From positions 1,984,001 to 2,048,000 of the forward strand of contig OZ240221.1 in assembly GCA_965197675.1 (NCBI GenBank): 64,000 bases of DNA, in the 5' to 3' direction. Source of the DNA: G965197675 sp965197675 (GTDB lineage Bacteria; Chloroflexota; Dehalococcoidia; Plut-88900). Each line of letters starts with the position of its first letter. The first letter of the stretch is position 1. Made by a program: the position numbers and the translations under genes. Of this stretch, positions 33,172 to 43,801 are shown piece by piece. Under the pieces are notes generated by a model. It did not search any database, was not told the DNA's origin, and saw nothing but the letters and a program-made list of their open reading frames with translations.

Positions 33172-34011
33172 ATGATCATAGATTTTCATACTCACGTCTT
33201 CCAACCCGACATCGCCGCCGACAGAGACCACTATTTAGCTCGGGACCGTACCTTCGCTGAGCTCTTCTCTGATCCCAAAGCAAAAATGAGCACCACCGAG
33301 GAGCTGGTGGAAAGCATGGACGCTAGTGGGGTAGACGTGGCGGTGGTTGTAAATTTTGGATGGTCAGAACACGATGTCTGTGTAAAGACCAACGATTACA
33401 TTTTAGAATCGGTCCAGCGCTACCCAGAAAGGTTGGTGCCCTTTTGTAGTATCAATCCCCTCGACGGGCTAGATGCGTTAGCGGAGATAGAACGCTGCGT
33501 TGGTTTGGGTGCGAGAGGCATCGGAGAGCTGCACCCCGACCCTCAAGGATACCAGATCACGGATAGGGAGGTGCTGGGTCCCATTATGGAAACTGCCCAG
33601 CGACATAATCTAATAGTGATGACCCATTCCTCCGAACCGGTGGGACACACATACCCAGGTAAGGGCACCGTGATACCGGAAAAGCTGTATGCTTTTATTG
33701 AGGACTTTCCCGAGGTTACCATAGTCTGCGCGCATTGGGGTGGCGGGCTCCCCTTCTACGGTCTCATGCCAGAAGTGGCGAATAGTCTAGCTCGAGTGTA
33801 TTTCGATATGGCAGCATCCCCCTTTCTTTACACTCCTCAGGTCTTCTCTGCCGTGGTGGAGAGCGTGGGTGTGGGGAAAATCCTCTTTGGTACAGATTAC
33901 CCGTTGATCTCTCACAAGCGTATGTTGGACCAAGTTGAGGGTCTGGACTGGCCCAATGAACTGAAAGACAGGGCACTGGGAGGGAACGCCAAAGAGTTGC
34001 TAGGGCTGTAA
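33172..34011 (+). CDS. amidohydrolase-2 family TIM-barrel protein
   Basis: A 279-residue metal-dependent hydrolase or decarboxylase of the ACMSD-like group. The metal motif H6-T-H8 is at the start (IIDFHTHVFQ). Further ligands are likely in GELHPDPQGY, VMTHSSEP, VCAHWGGGLPFY and LFGTDYPL (C-terminal Asp). Substrate is unknown; such proteins act on aromatic acids or lactones. It starts at the first possible ATG and is probably translated from a leaderless mRNA. The broken mug gene follows within three bases of its stop, suggesting they once formed an operon. Confidence 0.85.
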   Translation: MIIDFHTHVFQPDIAADRDHYLARDRTFAELFSDPKAKMSTTEELVESMDASGVDVAVVVNFGWSEHDVCVKTNDYILESVQRYPERLVPFCSINPLDGLDALAEIERCVGLGARGIGELHPDPQGYQITDREVLGPIMETAQRHNLIVMTHSSEPVGHTYPGKGTVIPEKLYAFIEDFPEVTIVCAHWGGGLPFYGLMPEVANSLARVYFDMAASPFLYTPQVFSAVVESVGVGKILFGTDYPLISHKRMLDQVEGLDWPNELKDRALGGNAKELLGL

Positions 34012-34014
34012 GTG

Positions 34015-34546
34015 ATGGAACCGGCTACCTTCCCCGGCCTGTTGGGACCAGGACTAGTACTGGTGTTTGCAGGTATAAACCCCGGAATCTGTTCCGCTGA
34101 AAGAGGTAACCGCTTCGCCCGACAAGGAAGTCTGTTCCGGTGGGCGCTCAATCAGAGGGGTGGAGTATGACCAAGCTGGTGAGTTTTGAGGACGATGCCG
34201 GTCTGATGGGTACGGGCTTCTGGTTTAATGACGTGGTCAAACGCCTCTCCAACGACTCTGGAGAGGTAAAAATCCTGGAGTTTCAAACAAGTTCTGATGT
34301 CCTACTGAGCAGGCTCAGCCAATGCGAACCCACGTGGGTTGATTCAACAGTCCGACCGGCTACAAACACTGTTTTGGTAAACCGTCACAACTAGGCCATG
34401 AGGAAGTGACTATGGGCTAATCTCGAGGATAGGCGGCGCCTTCTACCAGCGGACGAAACACTCACTATCGACGAGGTGACATCCTTGGGTGGGTTCGAGG
34501 GTTGAAGGGCGTATCCAGACGTGGTGAAGGGCGCTTAACAACATGA
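34015..34546 (+). pseudogene. mug: G/T(U)-mismatch DNA glycosylase Mug, decayed
   Basis: Three frames together rebuild a Mug/TDG-family protein. Frame 1 (34015-34170) reads LLGPGLVLVFAGINPGICSA then ERGNRFARQGSLFRWAL, containing the catalytic GINPG loop, before a TGA. Frame 2 (ending 34394) reads KLVSFEDDAGLMGTGFWFND then VVKRLSND, matching the ED..L...GLG-TN-V-R segment. Frame 3 (34436-34546) reads APSTSGRNTHYRRGDILGWV, the family's PS-SGRN motif. At least two frameshifts and one stop break it. The enzyme would remove U or T opposite G; no other copy is in the window. Confidence 0.7.
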
Positions 34547-34559
34547 GGAAGGGCTTTTC

Positions 34560-35165
34560 ATGAGCAAGGAAACACCCCCTCGACAGCTTCGTCTTTTCAT
34601 AGCAGTTGAGCTTCCAGGAAACGTGCGACAGCTGATCGGGGAGTGTATCGGTGAGCTCAAGCAAGCGTTGCCAACAACGTTGAAATGGGTGCAACCTCAG
34701 TCGGTCCATCTGACACTCAAATTCCTAGGCAACGTTACCGAGGGACAGGTGCCTGCAACCATCGAAGCTCTGAAAACCCTATCTATCTTTGGGAGAGTCG
34801 TGAGTCTCCAAACCGGCTCTCTGGGATGCTTTCCCCACTCCAGGTCTCCTCGAGTTATATGGCTGGGTCTCGAGGGGGACTTGGAGGATTTGGCCCAGCT
34901 ACAGCGATACGTAAAGGATACGATGGCCAGCCTGGATTACCGTAGAGAGGACCGTCCCTTCAAACCTCACCTCACACTGGCCAGGTCTAGAGACAAGGTG
35001 AACCACTCCATGGCGAACTGCTTGGAAGATCTGCTCAACAAGAAACCTCAGCGGAAGGAGGGCTTCACGGTGGAGAAGGTGAGCCTGATGCAAAGTACTC
35101 TCACACCCAAGGGGGCCATTTATACCCAAATAGTATCTGTGAGTCTGTTGAATACGGAAAACTAA
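34560..35165 (+). CDS. thpR: RNA 2',3'-cyclic phosphodiesterase (LigT/ThpR)
   Basis: A 2H-phosphoesterase opening 2',3'-cyclic phosphates on RNA ends. It has 201 residues. The two HxT motifs are H50LTL (QSVHLTLKFLG) and H137LTL (FKPHLTLAR). RLFIAVELPG at 11-20 is the standard N-terminal strand. The ATG follows GAGGAAGGGC. It comes 13 bases after the end of the mug remnant and reads in the same direction. Confidence 0.93.
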   Translation: MSKETPPRQLRLFIAVELPGNVRQLIGECIGELKQALPTTLKWVQPQSVHLTLKFLGNVTEGQVPATIEALKTLSIFGRVVSLQTGSLGCFPHSRSPRVIWLGLEGDLEDLAQLQRYVKDTMASLDYRREDRPFKPHLTLARSRDKVNHSMANCLEDLLNKKPQRKEGFTVEKVSLMQSTLTPKGAIYTQIVSVSLLNTEN

Positions 35166-35214
35166 TATGGACGAGTACATATCTCTGTCTCGCCCTTCAT
35201 GATGGGATGCCTTA

Positions 35215-35375
35215 GATTTCTCACCTCTAACCCCTCTCCTTGAGAAAGAGGGTTGGGGTGAGGGTGTAACACCCCTGGCTGCCTGTGTGGGGACACCCGC
35301 AGACAGGCGCGTCCGGCAGGCAGGGAGCTGAATTCCCGTGTCAAGCACAGGAATGATGGCATAGGGAGTGTCAGA
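35215..35375 (+). repeat. mosaic repeat island 9 upstream of 23S
   Basis: TCTCCTTGAGAAAGAGGGTT, GGGGTGAGGGTGTAACA, a GCCTGCC/GGCAGGC hairpin (35279-35324) and a degenerate palindrome (35330-35358). It ends 24 bases before the first 23S promoter. Confidence 0.8.
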
Positions 35376-35399
35376 TTCTATGAACTACCACACATACTC

Positions 35400-35429
35400 T
35401 TGACACAGGAAAAGGTACAAAGTTATACT
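35400..35429 (+). promoter_or_regulatory. 23S rRNA promoter P1
   Basis: TTGACA (35400-35405) and TATACT (35424-35429) with an 18-base spacer. The -35 is consensus and the -10 near-consensus. It lies about 195 bases before the mature 23S end. Confidence 0.7.
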
Positions 35430-35515
35430 GAGGTAGCAGATCAATCAAAGGATGAATTGTCGAGCGTTGTTCCGAAACCAATAGAAATAGACAAAACATT
35501 CGATGTTCACTCGGG

Positions 35516-35550
35516 AACGGCTTGAGTAACGTCAGGCCGTTTTTTATACT
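35516..35550 (+). promoter_or_regulatory. 23S rRNA promoter P2 overlapping a terminator-like hairpin
   Basis: TTGAGT (35522-35527), 17-base spacer, TATACT (35545-35550). The same bases contain AACGGC-loop-GCCGTT (35516-35541) followed by T5, so transcripts from P1 meet a terminator-like hairpin exactly where P2 binds polymerase. Confidence 0.6.
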
Positions 35551-35562
35551 CGCACCTTAACA

Positions 35563-35602
35563 ACTGAATAGGGAAACAAGGTTCTGTCCGGATTTTAATG
35601 TA

Positions 35603-35610
<8 letters not shown>
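35563..35610 (+). other. 5' half of 23S precursor processing stem
   Basis: Three blocks, ACTGAATAGGG (35563-35573), AGGTTCTG (35579-35586) and ATTTTAATGTAGGTCAAGT (35592-35610), are complementary, in order, to 38714-38724, 38702-38709 and 38678-38696. Together they give a long interrupted duplex that encloses the 23S RNA and would be cut by RNase III. Confidence 0.85.
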
Positions 35611-38677
<3,067 letters not shown>

Positions 38678-38686
<9 letters not shown>

Positions 38687-38724
38687 ACATTAAAATTCGT
38701 GCAGAACCTGGATCCCTATTCAGT
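38678..38724 (+). other. 3' half of 23S precursor processing stem
   Basis: Carries ACTTGACCTACATTAAAAT, CAGAACCT and CCCTATTCAGT, complementary to the block upstream of the 23S gene. The remaining bases to the tRNA (38725-38808) show no 5S-like sequence. Confidence 0.85.
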
Positions 38725-38808
38725 GTCTTCCACCATAGAGAAGGCGTTGCTAGTATGCTAGTCCATCTTTGATCGTTAACAATTACGTCTCACTAGTCAA
38801 GCTCGCGA

Positions 38809-38883
38809 CGCGGGGTGGAGCAGTGGCAGCTCGTCGGGCTCATAACCCGAAGGTCGTTGGTTCGAGTCCAACCCCCGCTACCA
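38809..38883 (+). tRNA. initiator tRNA-fMet (CAT)
   Basis: Cloverleaf with acceptor CGCGGGG, D-arm GAGC...GCTC, anticodon arm TCGGGCTCATAACCCGA with three consecutive G-C pairs (initiator hallmark), T-arm GTTGGTTCGAGTCCAAC and encoded CCA. Position 1 is C and 72 is T, so the first pair is mismatched as required for an initiator, although C1-A72 is the more common form. It lies 85 bases after the 23S processing stem and shares its downstream terminator. Confidence 0.95.
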
Positions 38884-38896
38884 AGCAACCAAAAAG

Positions 38897-38929
38897 GCTC
38901 CCGCCGATTCAGTGGCGGGAGCTCTTTTT
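38897..38929 (+). terminator. intrinsic terminator after tRNA-fMet
   Basis: GCTCCCGCC-gattcagt-GGCGGGAGC followed by TCTTTTT. Upstream A5 makes it usable from both sides, and the convergent gene at 38949 ends 20 bases away. It is the likely end of the 23S-tRNA transcript. Confidence 0.9.
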
Positions 38930-38948
38930 CAAGATTGATGCCGTTCTG

Positions 38949-39293
38949 TCAGGTCGCTGCTTGTTTCTCTTTCCTGCCTATAAAAGCCAACAATGCTCCT
39001 ATGAGTAGAAGCACTGCCCCCAGAATGTATGCCACAAAGACTGCTATAACTCCTATGATGGCCGTTGCAATCATTAGTCCGGCCCCCAGTTTAGGTTTAC
39101 CTGGAGATATAATGGCACCTATAAGCCCGACTATGCTAGCCGCTATGGCAATAGTACCGGCAATGGCCAGAGTTGTTACGGTCTCTTCGTCGCCTAAGGC
39201 GCCGGCCACCCCGCCGAAAAATATAGCAACTAGGGCACCGAAAAATCCAGCTACGGAACCCAATATGCCCAGGACGAGTCCTGCTACTTTCAT
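38949..39293 (-). CDS. small four-helix membrane protein, DUF4064-like
   Basis: A 114-residue hydrophobic protein with four predicted transmembrane helices (about 3-30, 38-64, 70-88, 90-108), rich in Gly, Ala and Ile, with short loops and a charged C terminus (GRKEKQAAT). It resembles the small DUF4064-type membrane proteins; function unknown. ATG at 39293 (MKVAGLVLGILG) is chosen because AGGA lies eight bases before it; the frame continues upstream. The lipoprotein gene at 39311-39790 ends 17 bases before this start, and the two probably form an operon. Confidence 0.7.
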   Translation of the reverse strand: MKVAGLVLGILGSVAGFFGALVAIFFGGVAGALGDEETVTTLAIAGTIAIAASIVGLIGAIISPGKPKLGAGLMIATAIIGVIAVFVAYILGAVLLLIGALLAFIGRKEKQAAT

Positions 39294-39310
39294 GATATTC
39301 TTTATTCCTG

Positions 39311-39790
39311 TTACTTGATTACGCTGCACCCAATCACATCAATGGTGAATGGGTCTCTGTCCTCGCCTTCGTTTCCCAAGCCTCGCAAGGTCACCTCGTC
39401 ACCCTTGGCAAGTGTAAGAAGTTCACCCAAGCGATCGTCGCTAAAGGGGCATCGGACGCTGACAAAACTGAAATCTCCTGTTTCGAGGTCTACGTATAGC
39501 GCGGCCCCATCATTACCCCCCGATATCTCTTCGATTGTCCCCGTAACTGCTAACACCTTGTCATCGTACTTTTGATTGGCTGCAAGTTCGTTAGATTTAT
39601 AATCTTCAGACAAGTGGTATGCAGTTACCCTTACATCAATCGGCGCATCCGAGATTTCGGTATCCGCTTGCTCCGCTTCTTCTTGAGATACAGTGCAGCT
39701 CAAAGCCACAGTCAGAAGTGGAAGGCTGAGAACGACCACGAGGAGCTTGGATAGATGCATAGTACGGAATAATCTTGTGGGTCGGCGCAT
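39311..39790 (-). CDS. lipoprotein with OB-fold-like domain
   Basis: A 159-residue protein. Its start at ATG 39790 (MRRPTRLFRTMHL) follows AGGGGG by seven bases. A positively charged N terminus, a hydrophobic stretch LSKLLVVVLSLPLLTVALSC and the lipobox-like VALSC mark a lipid-anchored exported protein. The mature part (YKSNELAANQKYDDKVLAVT, then GTIEEI) resembles tRNA_anti-like OB-fold domains found in small lipoproteins. Conserved Cys appear at CPFSDD and GCSVIK. Function is unknown. It is probably co-transcribed with the membrane protein downstream. Confidence 0.75.
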   Translation of the reverse strand: MRRPTRLFRTMHLSKLLVVVLSLPLLTVALSCTVSQEEAEQADTEISDAPIDVRVTAYHLSEDYKSNELAANQKYDDKVLAVTGTIEEISGGNDGAALYVDLETGDFSFVSVRCPFSDDRLGELLTLAKGDEVTLRGLGNEGEDRDPFTIDVIGCSVIK

Positions 39791-39895
39791 AGCAAGCCCC
39801 CTTTCAAGGTCAAAGTCTTTTCTTCGGCCCGTCGGGAAAAATGGCTTGTCGGAAGCGCTGCGTTCCAATATGGTGCCCCCTCGCGACGGGCAGGG

Positions 39896-39997
39896 TTCCT
39901 GCGACAGACACCGCGCCAACACCAGGGTCACAAGGAGGCATGGAGAAACCCATGCCTGCACCCTGTCACGGACGGTGCCCGGTGTCTGTCGCAAGGC
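39896..39997. repeat. about 100-nt nested hairpin (REP/MITE-like)
   Basis: The outer arms TGCGACAGACACCG (39900-39913) and CGGTGTCTGTCGCA (39980-39993) match perfectly. Inside, CAGGGT/ACCCTG (39923-39928, 39960-39965) and AGGCATGG/CCATGCCT (39936-39943, 39950-39957) continue the fold. The GGTGTCTGTC-type arm recalls REP palindromes linked to REP-associated tyrosine transposases, but none is seen here. It lies upstream of the lipoprotein gene. Confidence 0.8.
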
Positions 39998-40034
39998 GAA
40001 ATCCACCACAAACACTTTTGGATGTCTGTAACAA

Positions 40035-40455
40035 ACCACCCGTTGCTCGGGGGGGTCTATTTAAGCGGTGGAGGGGATCTACAATCCACCCCGTGCAACA
40101 CCCTCTCCTGGATTTCCGTGTCAATCACCGGAATGACGAGTGGAGTAGGGAGAAGGGGCTGCTCCCTACTCCACGGAGAGCCTGTCTCAGAAAGGCAAAG
40201 GCCTTGGGCCCACCCGCCCGTCCATGATAGGTTTTTGTATGTGGGGGCACATCCATTTGAGGGACTCAGGACAGGCCCCCAACTCCCTGCCAGAGGGATG
40301 TGTCCCTCTGGATTACCTCTGTCGTTTCCGTGAAAACTGGGGCCTGTCTCCCTTTCTTCCTCTGGATTCCCGCGTCAAGCACGAGAATGACGGAAAAGAG
40401 GGGGCATGGGAATGACAGTGTGGGGGTGAGGGGGTGGGAGCCGGGGCATTTTAGC
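40035..40455 (+). repeat. mosaic repeat islands 10a and 10b
   Basis: The first has TTGCTCGGGGGGGTCTATTT, CCACCCCGTGCAACACC and a degenerate palindrome (40110-40138). The second begins GAGCCTGTCTCAGAAAGGCA at 40180, with CCCACCCGCCCG, TTTTTGTATGTGGGGGCAC, the hairpin CCAGAGGGATGTGTCCCTCTGG and a palindrome (40364-40392). Between them they fill the gap before the SDR gene. Confidence 0.85.
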
Positions 40456-40467
40456 CGATGTCTCTTC

Positions 40468-40496
40468 TTGACATTGGGACTGGGACTGGCTTTATT
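40468..40496 (+). promoter_or_regulatory. promoter for the SDR gene
   Basis: Consensus TTGACA (40468-40473), 17 bases, weak TTTATT (40491-40496), 33 bases before the ATG, which follows CAAGGAGGAA. Confidence 0.45.
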
Positions 40497-40528
40497 ATTC
40501 GTCAGGACGCAATTCAAGGAGGAATCTT

Positions 40529-41284
40529 ATGACCAGCTTAGATGGCAGGGTCGCACTTGTTACCGGCGGTAGTTCGGGTATAGGTAGGGCCACGGCATTA
40601 TGTTTCGCTAGAGAAGGGGCAAGGGTAGTCGTTGCGGACGTGGACGTTAAAGGTGGCGAGGAGACTGTTAAGATGATCAGTGACACCGGTGGACAAGCCA
40701 TGTTGGTGAAAACAGACGTTACGAAGGCGGCAGAGGTAGAAGCTATGGTAAACAAGACTATCGAGTCTTACGGTCGCCTGGATTGTGCCTACAACAACGC
40801 TGGGATCGTGGTAGTTGCGTCTACCGTCGATCACTCTGAGGATGATTGGGATCGAGTAATAGACATCAACTTGAAGGGTGTGTGGCTGTGCATGAAGTAC
40901 GAGATTCCTCAGATGCTCAAGCAGGGTGGTGGCAACATAGTCAACACGGCTTCTATCAATGCCGCGGTTGCGGCTGGGAACGATTGTGCTTATGTAGCCA
41001 GCAAGCACGGAGTGGCTGGGCTGACTAAGACAGCGGCGATCGAGTATGCCAGGTCCAGTATACGGGTCAATGCGGTTTGCCCAGGCAAGATCAATACACC
41101 AATGACCGACTACCTCATTTCCATTGGCGCAGAAAGCGAATCCGGGAACGAAGATGGATCTCCCGTTGGGCGCGGCGGAGAGCCGGAGGAGATAGCTGAG
41201 GCTGTTGTATGGCTGTGCTCAGACGCTGCTTCTTTTGTAACGGGGCACACTATGGCTGTGGATGGGGGTTATCTAGCTCAGTAG
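40529..41284 (+). CDS. short-chain dehydrogenase/reductase
   Basis: Classical SDR, 251 residues. The NAD(P) motif TGGSSGIG is at 12-19, NNAG at 89-92, catalytic Y155-x3-K159 (YVASK), and C-terminal PG-I-TPMTDY. Asp37/Asp39 after the second strand (VVADVDV) suggests NAD rather than NADP. Such enzymes oxidise alcohols or reduce ketones, and the substrate is open. The stop is four bases from that of the convergent amidohydrolase. Confidence 0.9.
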   Translation: MTSLDGRVALVTGGSSGIGRATALCFAREGARVVVADVDVKGGEETVKMISDTGGQAMLVKTDVTKAAEVEAMVNKTIESYGRLDCAYNNAGIVVVASTVDHSEDDWDRVIDINLKGVWLCMKYEIPQMLKQGGGNIVNTASINAAVAAGNDCAYVASKHGVAGLTKTAAIEYARSSIRVNAVCPGKINTPMTDYLISIGAESESGNEDGSPVGRGGEPEEIAEAVVWLCSDAASFVTGHTMAVDGGYLAQ

Positions 41285-41288
41285 TCCG

Positions 41289-42467
41289 CTAGACGAGGTT
41301 GCGGGTCAGTAGTCCAACGTCGAATTTGTTCACCCCAGCCACATTGCCACCCATTATCTTCCGTTTGTCCTCTAGGGGCACTCCTTCCAAGATGGTGTCC
41401 AGAATCTCTCTCGATCTGGGGAAGGTGGACTCGGCGTGGGGATAATCGGAGCCCCACATAAGGCTGTTCACCCCGATGACATCCCTTAGCTTGATACCCA
41501 CATCGTCCTCCTGGAAGCTTATAAACACGTTACTGTGGAAGAAATCGCTGGGGGCCTTCCCATCCTTAAACCGATAGTCGGCCTCTTCATGCCGCTCGCG
41601 GTAGGTGTAGTCCATTCTATTGATGACGTGGGCAGCCCAAGCGACTTCGTACTCCACGATGACCAGCTTCAGGCCCGGATAACGCTCGAACACGCCGGAG
41701 AAGATCATGTCAGACATGGAGAGGGATGGCCAGAACACCTCGTTGGCTCGGTCGCTGGCATACTTAACGCCGAACCCGATGTTTTCTCCCTCCCTTGTCG
41801 TACCGGTGTGAAGGCTGAGGGGCATATCCAACTCTTCTGCGACTGCCCAGAAGGGTTCATACTCGGCGCGGTAATACCGGGTGGTTTCAGTGGGATAATC
41901 GGCGATCATGGCCCCGGCTAATCCCAATTTGGACGCTCTCTTCAGCTCATTGATGCCGTCTTCAACGTCGTCCAGGTTGACCATGGCGACACCTTTCAAT
42001 CGTTGGGGATCGACGCTGCAAAACTCGGCCAGCCAATCGTTATAGGCTCTGAATACGGCTGACATCAGCTGTGAATCGGCGATCTTGAAATAGAACAAAC
42101 CTTGCGACGGGTAGAGCACCTCGCCATATACACTGTCTATCTTCATGTCCCTGAGGTGCTCTTCAGGTTTATAGCCTCCTTCGTGTACCTCCTCGAACCG
42201 GCCATGATTCGAGATTTTCTCTGGGGTTTCGAAGCGAGTGCCAGCTCCCAGGATGAGGCCTATTCCACCGATCAGCTCGTCACCCTCTATCAACAGGTGA
42301 TCGACGTTCCCCACCCGTTTCATGTGGGGGGCGCGCTCTCTGAACTCCTTGTCGATTCTGGTCGTCCACAGGTCAGGTGGCTCGAACACGTGGGAATCCG
42401 AAGAAATTATCAACTCCTCTTCCACTGCTGCCTCCTTCTCCGAGGGATTAGAAGCACCCTTGCGCAT
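41289..42467 (-). CDS. amidohydrolase-2 family (ACMSD/decarboxylase-like)
   Basis: A 392-residue TIM-barrel metalloenzyme. ISSDSHVFEPPDLW near 22-35 holds the first metal-binding His and the typical EPPDLW. LSLHTGTTRE and the C-terminal WGSDYPHAESTFP (catalytic Asp) are diagnostic of the amidohydrolase-2 group that decarboxylates or hydrolyses aromatic and cyclic substrates. It pairs with an LLM flavin oxidoreductase 64 bases upstream on the same strand, suggesting one catabolic unit. Substrate not determinable. Confidence 0.87.
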   Translation of the reverse strand: MRKGASNPSEKEAAVEEELIISSDSHVFEPPDLWTTRIDKEFRERAPHMKRVGNVDHLLIEGDELIGGIGLILGAGTRFETPEKISNHGRFEEVHEGGYKPEEHLRDMKIDSVYGEVLYPSQGLFYFKIADSQLMSAVFRAYNDWLAEFCSVDPQRLKGVAMVNLDDVEDGINELKRASKLGLAGAMIADYPTETTRYYRAEYEPFWAVAEELDMPLSLHTGTTREGENIGFGVKYASDRANEVFWPSLSMSDMIFSGVFERYPGLKLVIVEYEVAWAAHVINRMDYTYRERHEEADYRFKDGKAPSDFFHSNVFISFQEDDVGIKLRDVIGVNSLMWGSDYPHAESTFPRSREILDTILEGVPLEDKRKIMGGNVAGVNKFDVGLLTRNLV

Positions 42468-42531
42468 GGCTCATCCTACAGCACTCTCTAAAATGAGGTC
42501 AAGCGTACTTCCACCCGGGATTCCCCCAGAG

Positions 42532-43464
42532 CTATCTGAACCTCGGAACTATCTCCGTGGCTAGACGTTCAATTTGGTTCAATATCTCTCCAGCTGGACG
42601 AAGGGCGTTGAAAACAATGTGGGTAATGCCCAGCTTCACGAAGCTCTCCACTGTTCTTAGACAATCGTCTACTGTACCGAAAGCGAACCTTCCATCCGCC
42701 TCCAGCGAGACGTTGAAACGCCGCCTCATGTTGATGGTGTCCTCTGCCAGCTTCCGGGCTTCTTCGCTGCTTCCGGCAATGCTATAAAACAGATGCACTG
42801 CCTTAGTGATCCTGGAAACGTCTCTCTGATATTCATCTGCGTATCTTCTAATCTTGTCCCAACATTTAGCGTACTGTTCAGTGCTCACACGGACCGGGAT
42901 GAAGCCGTCACACCAACGAACAGTCCTCTTTAGCATGCTCTCCCCTGCACCACCTGCCCATATGGGAGGGTGGGGCCTTTGGATAGGAGGAGGCTCCATG
43001 ACGATGTCCTGAAACCGATAGAAGCGGCCGCTGTGACTCACTCGCGACCCAGACAGCAGCTTGGTTATGATCTCGAGACCCTCGTCACAACGAGGGCCTC
43101 GTTCCTTCATGTCCACACCAGCCACATGAAATGAGGCGGGGTTGGAGTCCGGAGGGCCTCCCGCACCTATACCCAGCATCACTCTTCCATCGGACAAGAA
43201 GTCCAGGGTTGCTACCTCCTTGGCCAAAAGGGCGGGACTCCTCAAGGGAACCAGCACTACCCCGGTGCCGACCATGATCCTTCTGGTGTGGTGTACTAGG
43301 GTACTCAGGGCCATCATGATATCCAATGCCTGGGTCTCATTGGCCAATCCTTCAGCCACCCAGGCCGAATCGAATCCCAGCTCCTCTGCAGCCTGACCAA
43401 ACTTTTCGACAGGGAATGCGGGATCGTACCTGCTGTACTGAATGCCTACCTTTATATCTGCCAT
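42532..43464 (-). CDS. LLM-class flavin/F420-dependent oxidoreductase
   Basis: Bacterial luciferase-like fold, 310 residues. It starts MADIKVGIQYSRYDPAFPVE, with the barrel signatures GFDSAWVAEGL, VGTGVVLVPLRSPALLAKEV and VMLGIGAGGPPDSN. PPPIQRPHPPIWAGG near 155-170 is typical of LLM enzymes. Cofactor could be FMN or F420 and is not decided by the motifs. The gene heads a possible two-gene unit with the amidohydrolase. Confidence 0.88.
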   Translation of the reverse strand: MADIKVGIQYSRYDPAFPVEKFGQAAEELGFDSAWVAEGLANETQALDIMMALSTLVHHTRRIMVGTGVVLVPLRSPALLAKEVATLDFLSDGRVMLGIGAGGPPDSNPASFHVAGVDMKERGPRCDEGLEIITKLLSGSRVSHSGRFYRFQDIVMEPPPIQRPHPPIWAGGAGESMLKRTVRWCDGFIPVRVSTEQYAKCWDKIRRYADEYQRDVSRITKAVHLFYSIAGSSEEARKLAEDTINMRRRFNVSLEADGRFAFGTVDDCLRTVESFVKLGITHIVFNALRPAGEILNQIERLATEIVPRFR

Positions 43465-43801
43465 GAGAGAATACCCTCGGAACTCGCTTCAAAAGAGTGT
43501 ATCAGTCTTTTGAGTAATTAATAGCCCATCTATGAGCCTGTCTCAGGAAAGCAAACGCCTTGCTCTCTACCCACACGCCCAGGTAGGTTTTTGTATGTGG
43601 GGGCACATCCCCCCCGCCAGAGGGATGTATCCCTCTGGACTTCCTCCGTGGAGGCTTCTGGGACAGGGTCATCTATGGGACTATTTAGCTGGATTAACGG
43701 CACTTTTACATCTTATAGCACTGCTCTAGATAATCTTACCCTTAATTCTAGTGGTTGGCCTACTAGAGGCGACGAGAGAACTGCTCACCCATTCCTCTAC
43801 G
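43465..43801 (+). repeat. mosaic repeat island 11 and unassigned tail
   Basis: 43532-43640 carries GAGCCTGTCTCAGGAAAGCA, TTTTTGTATGTGGGGGCAC and the perfect hairpin CCAGAGGGATGTATCCCTCTGG (43617-43638). No palindrome module is present in this copy. From about 43680 to the Mo-enzyme stop at 43802 the sequence is AT-richer and shows no gene that I recognise. Confidence 0.75.

Noticed and set aside
38725..38808. 5S rRNA expected after 23S
   Set aside because: Only 84 bases remain before the tRNA, and none match the conserved 5S segments.
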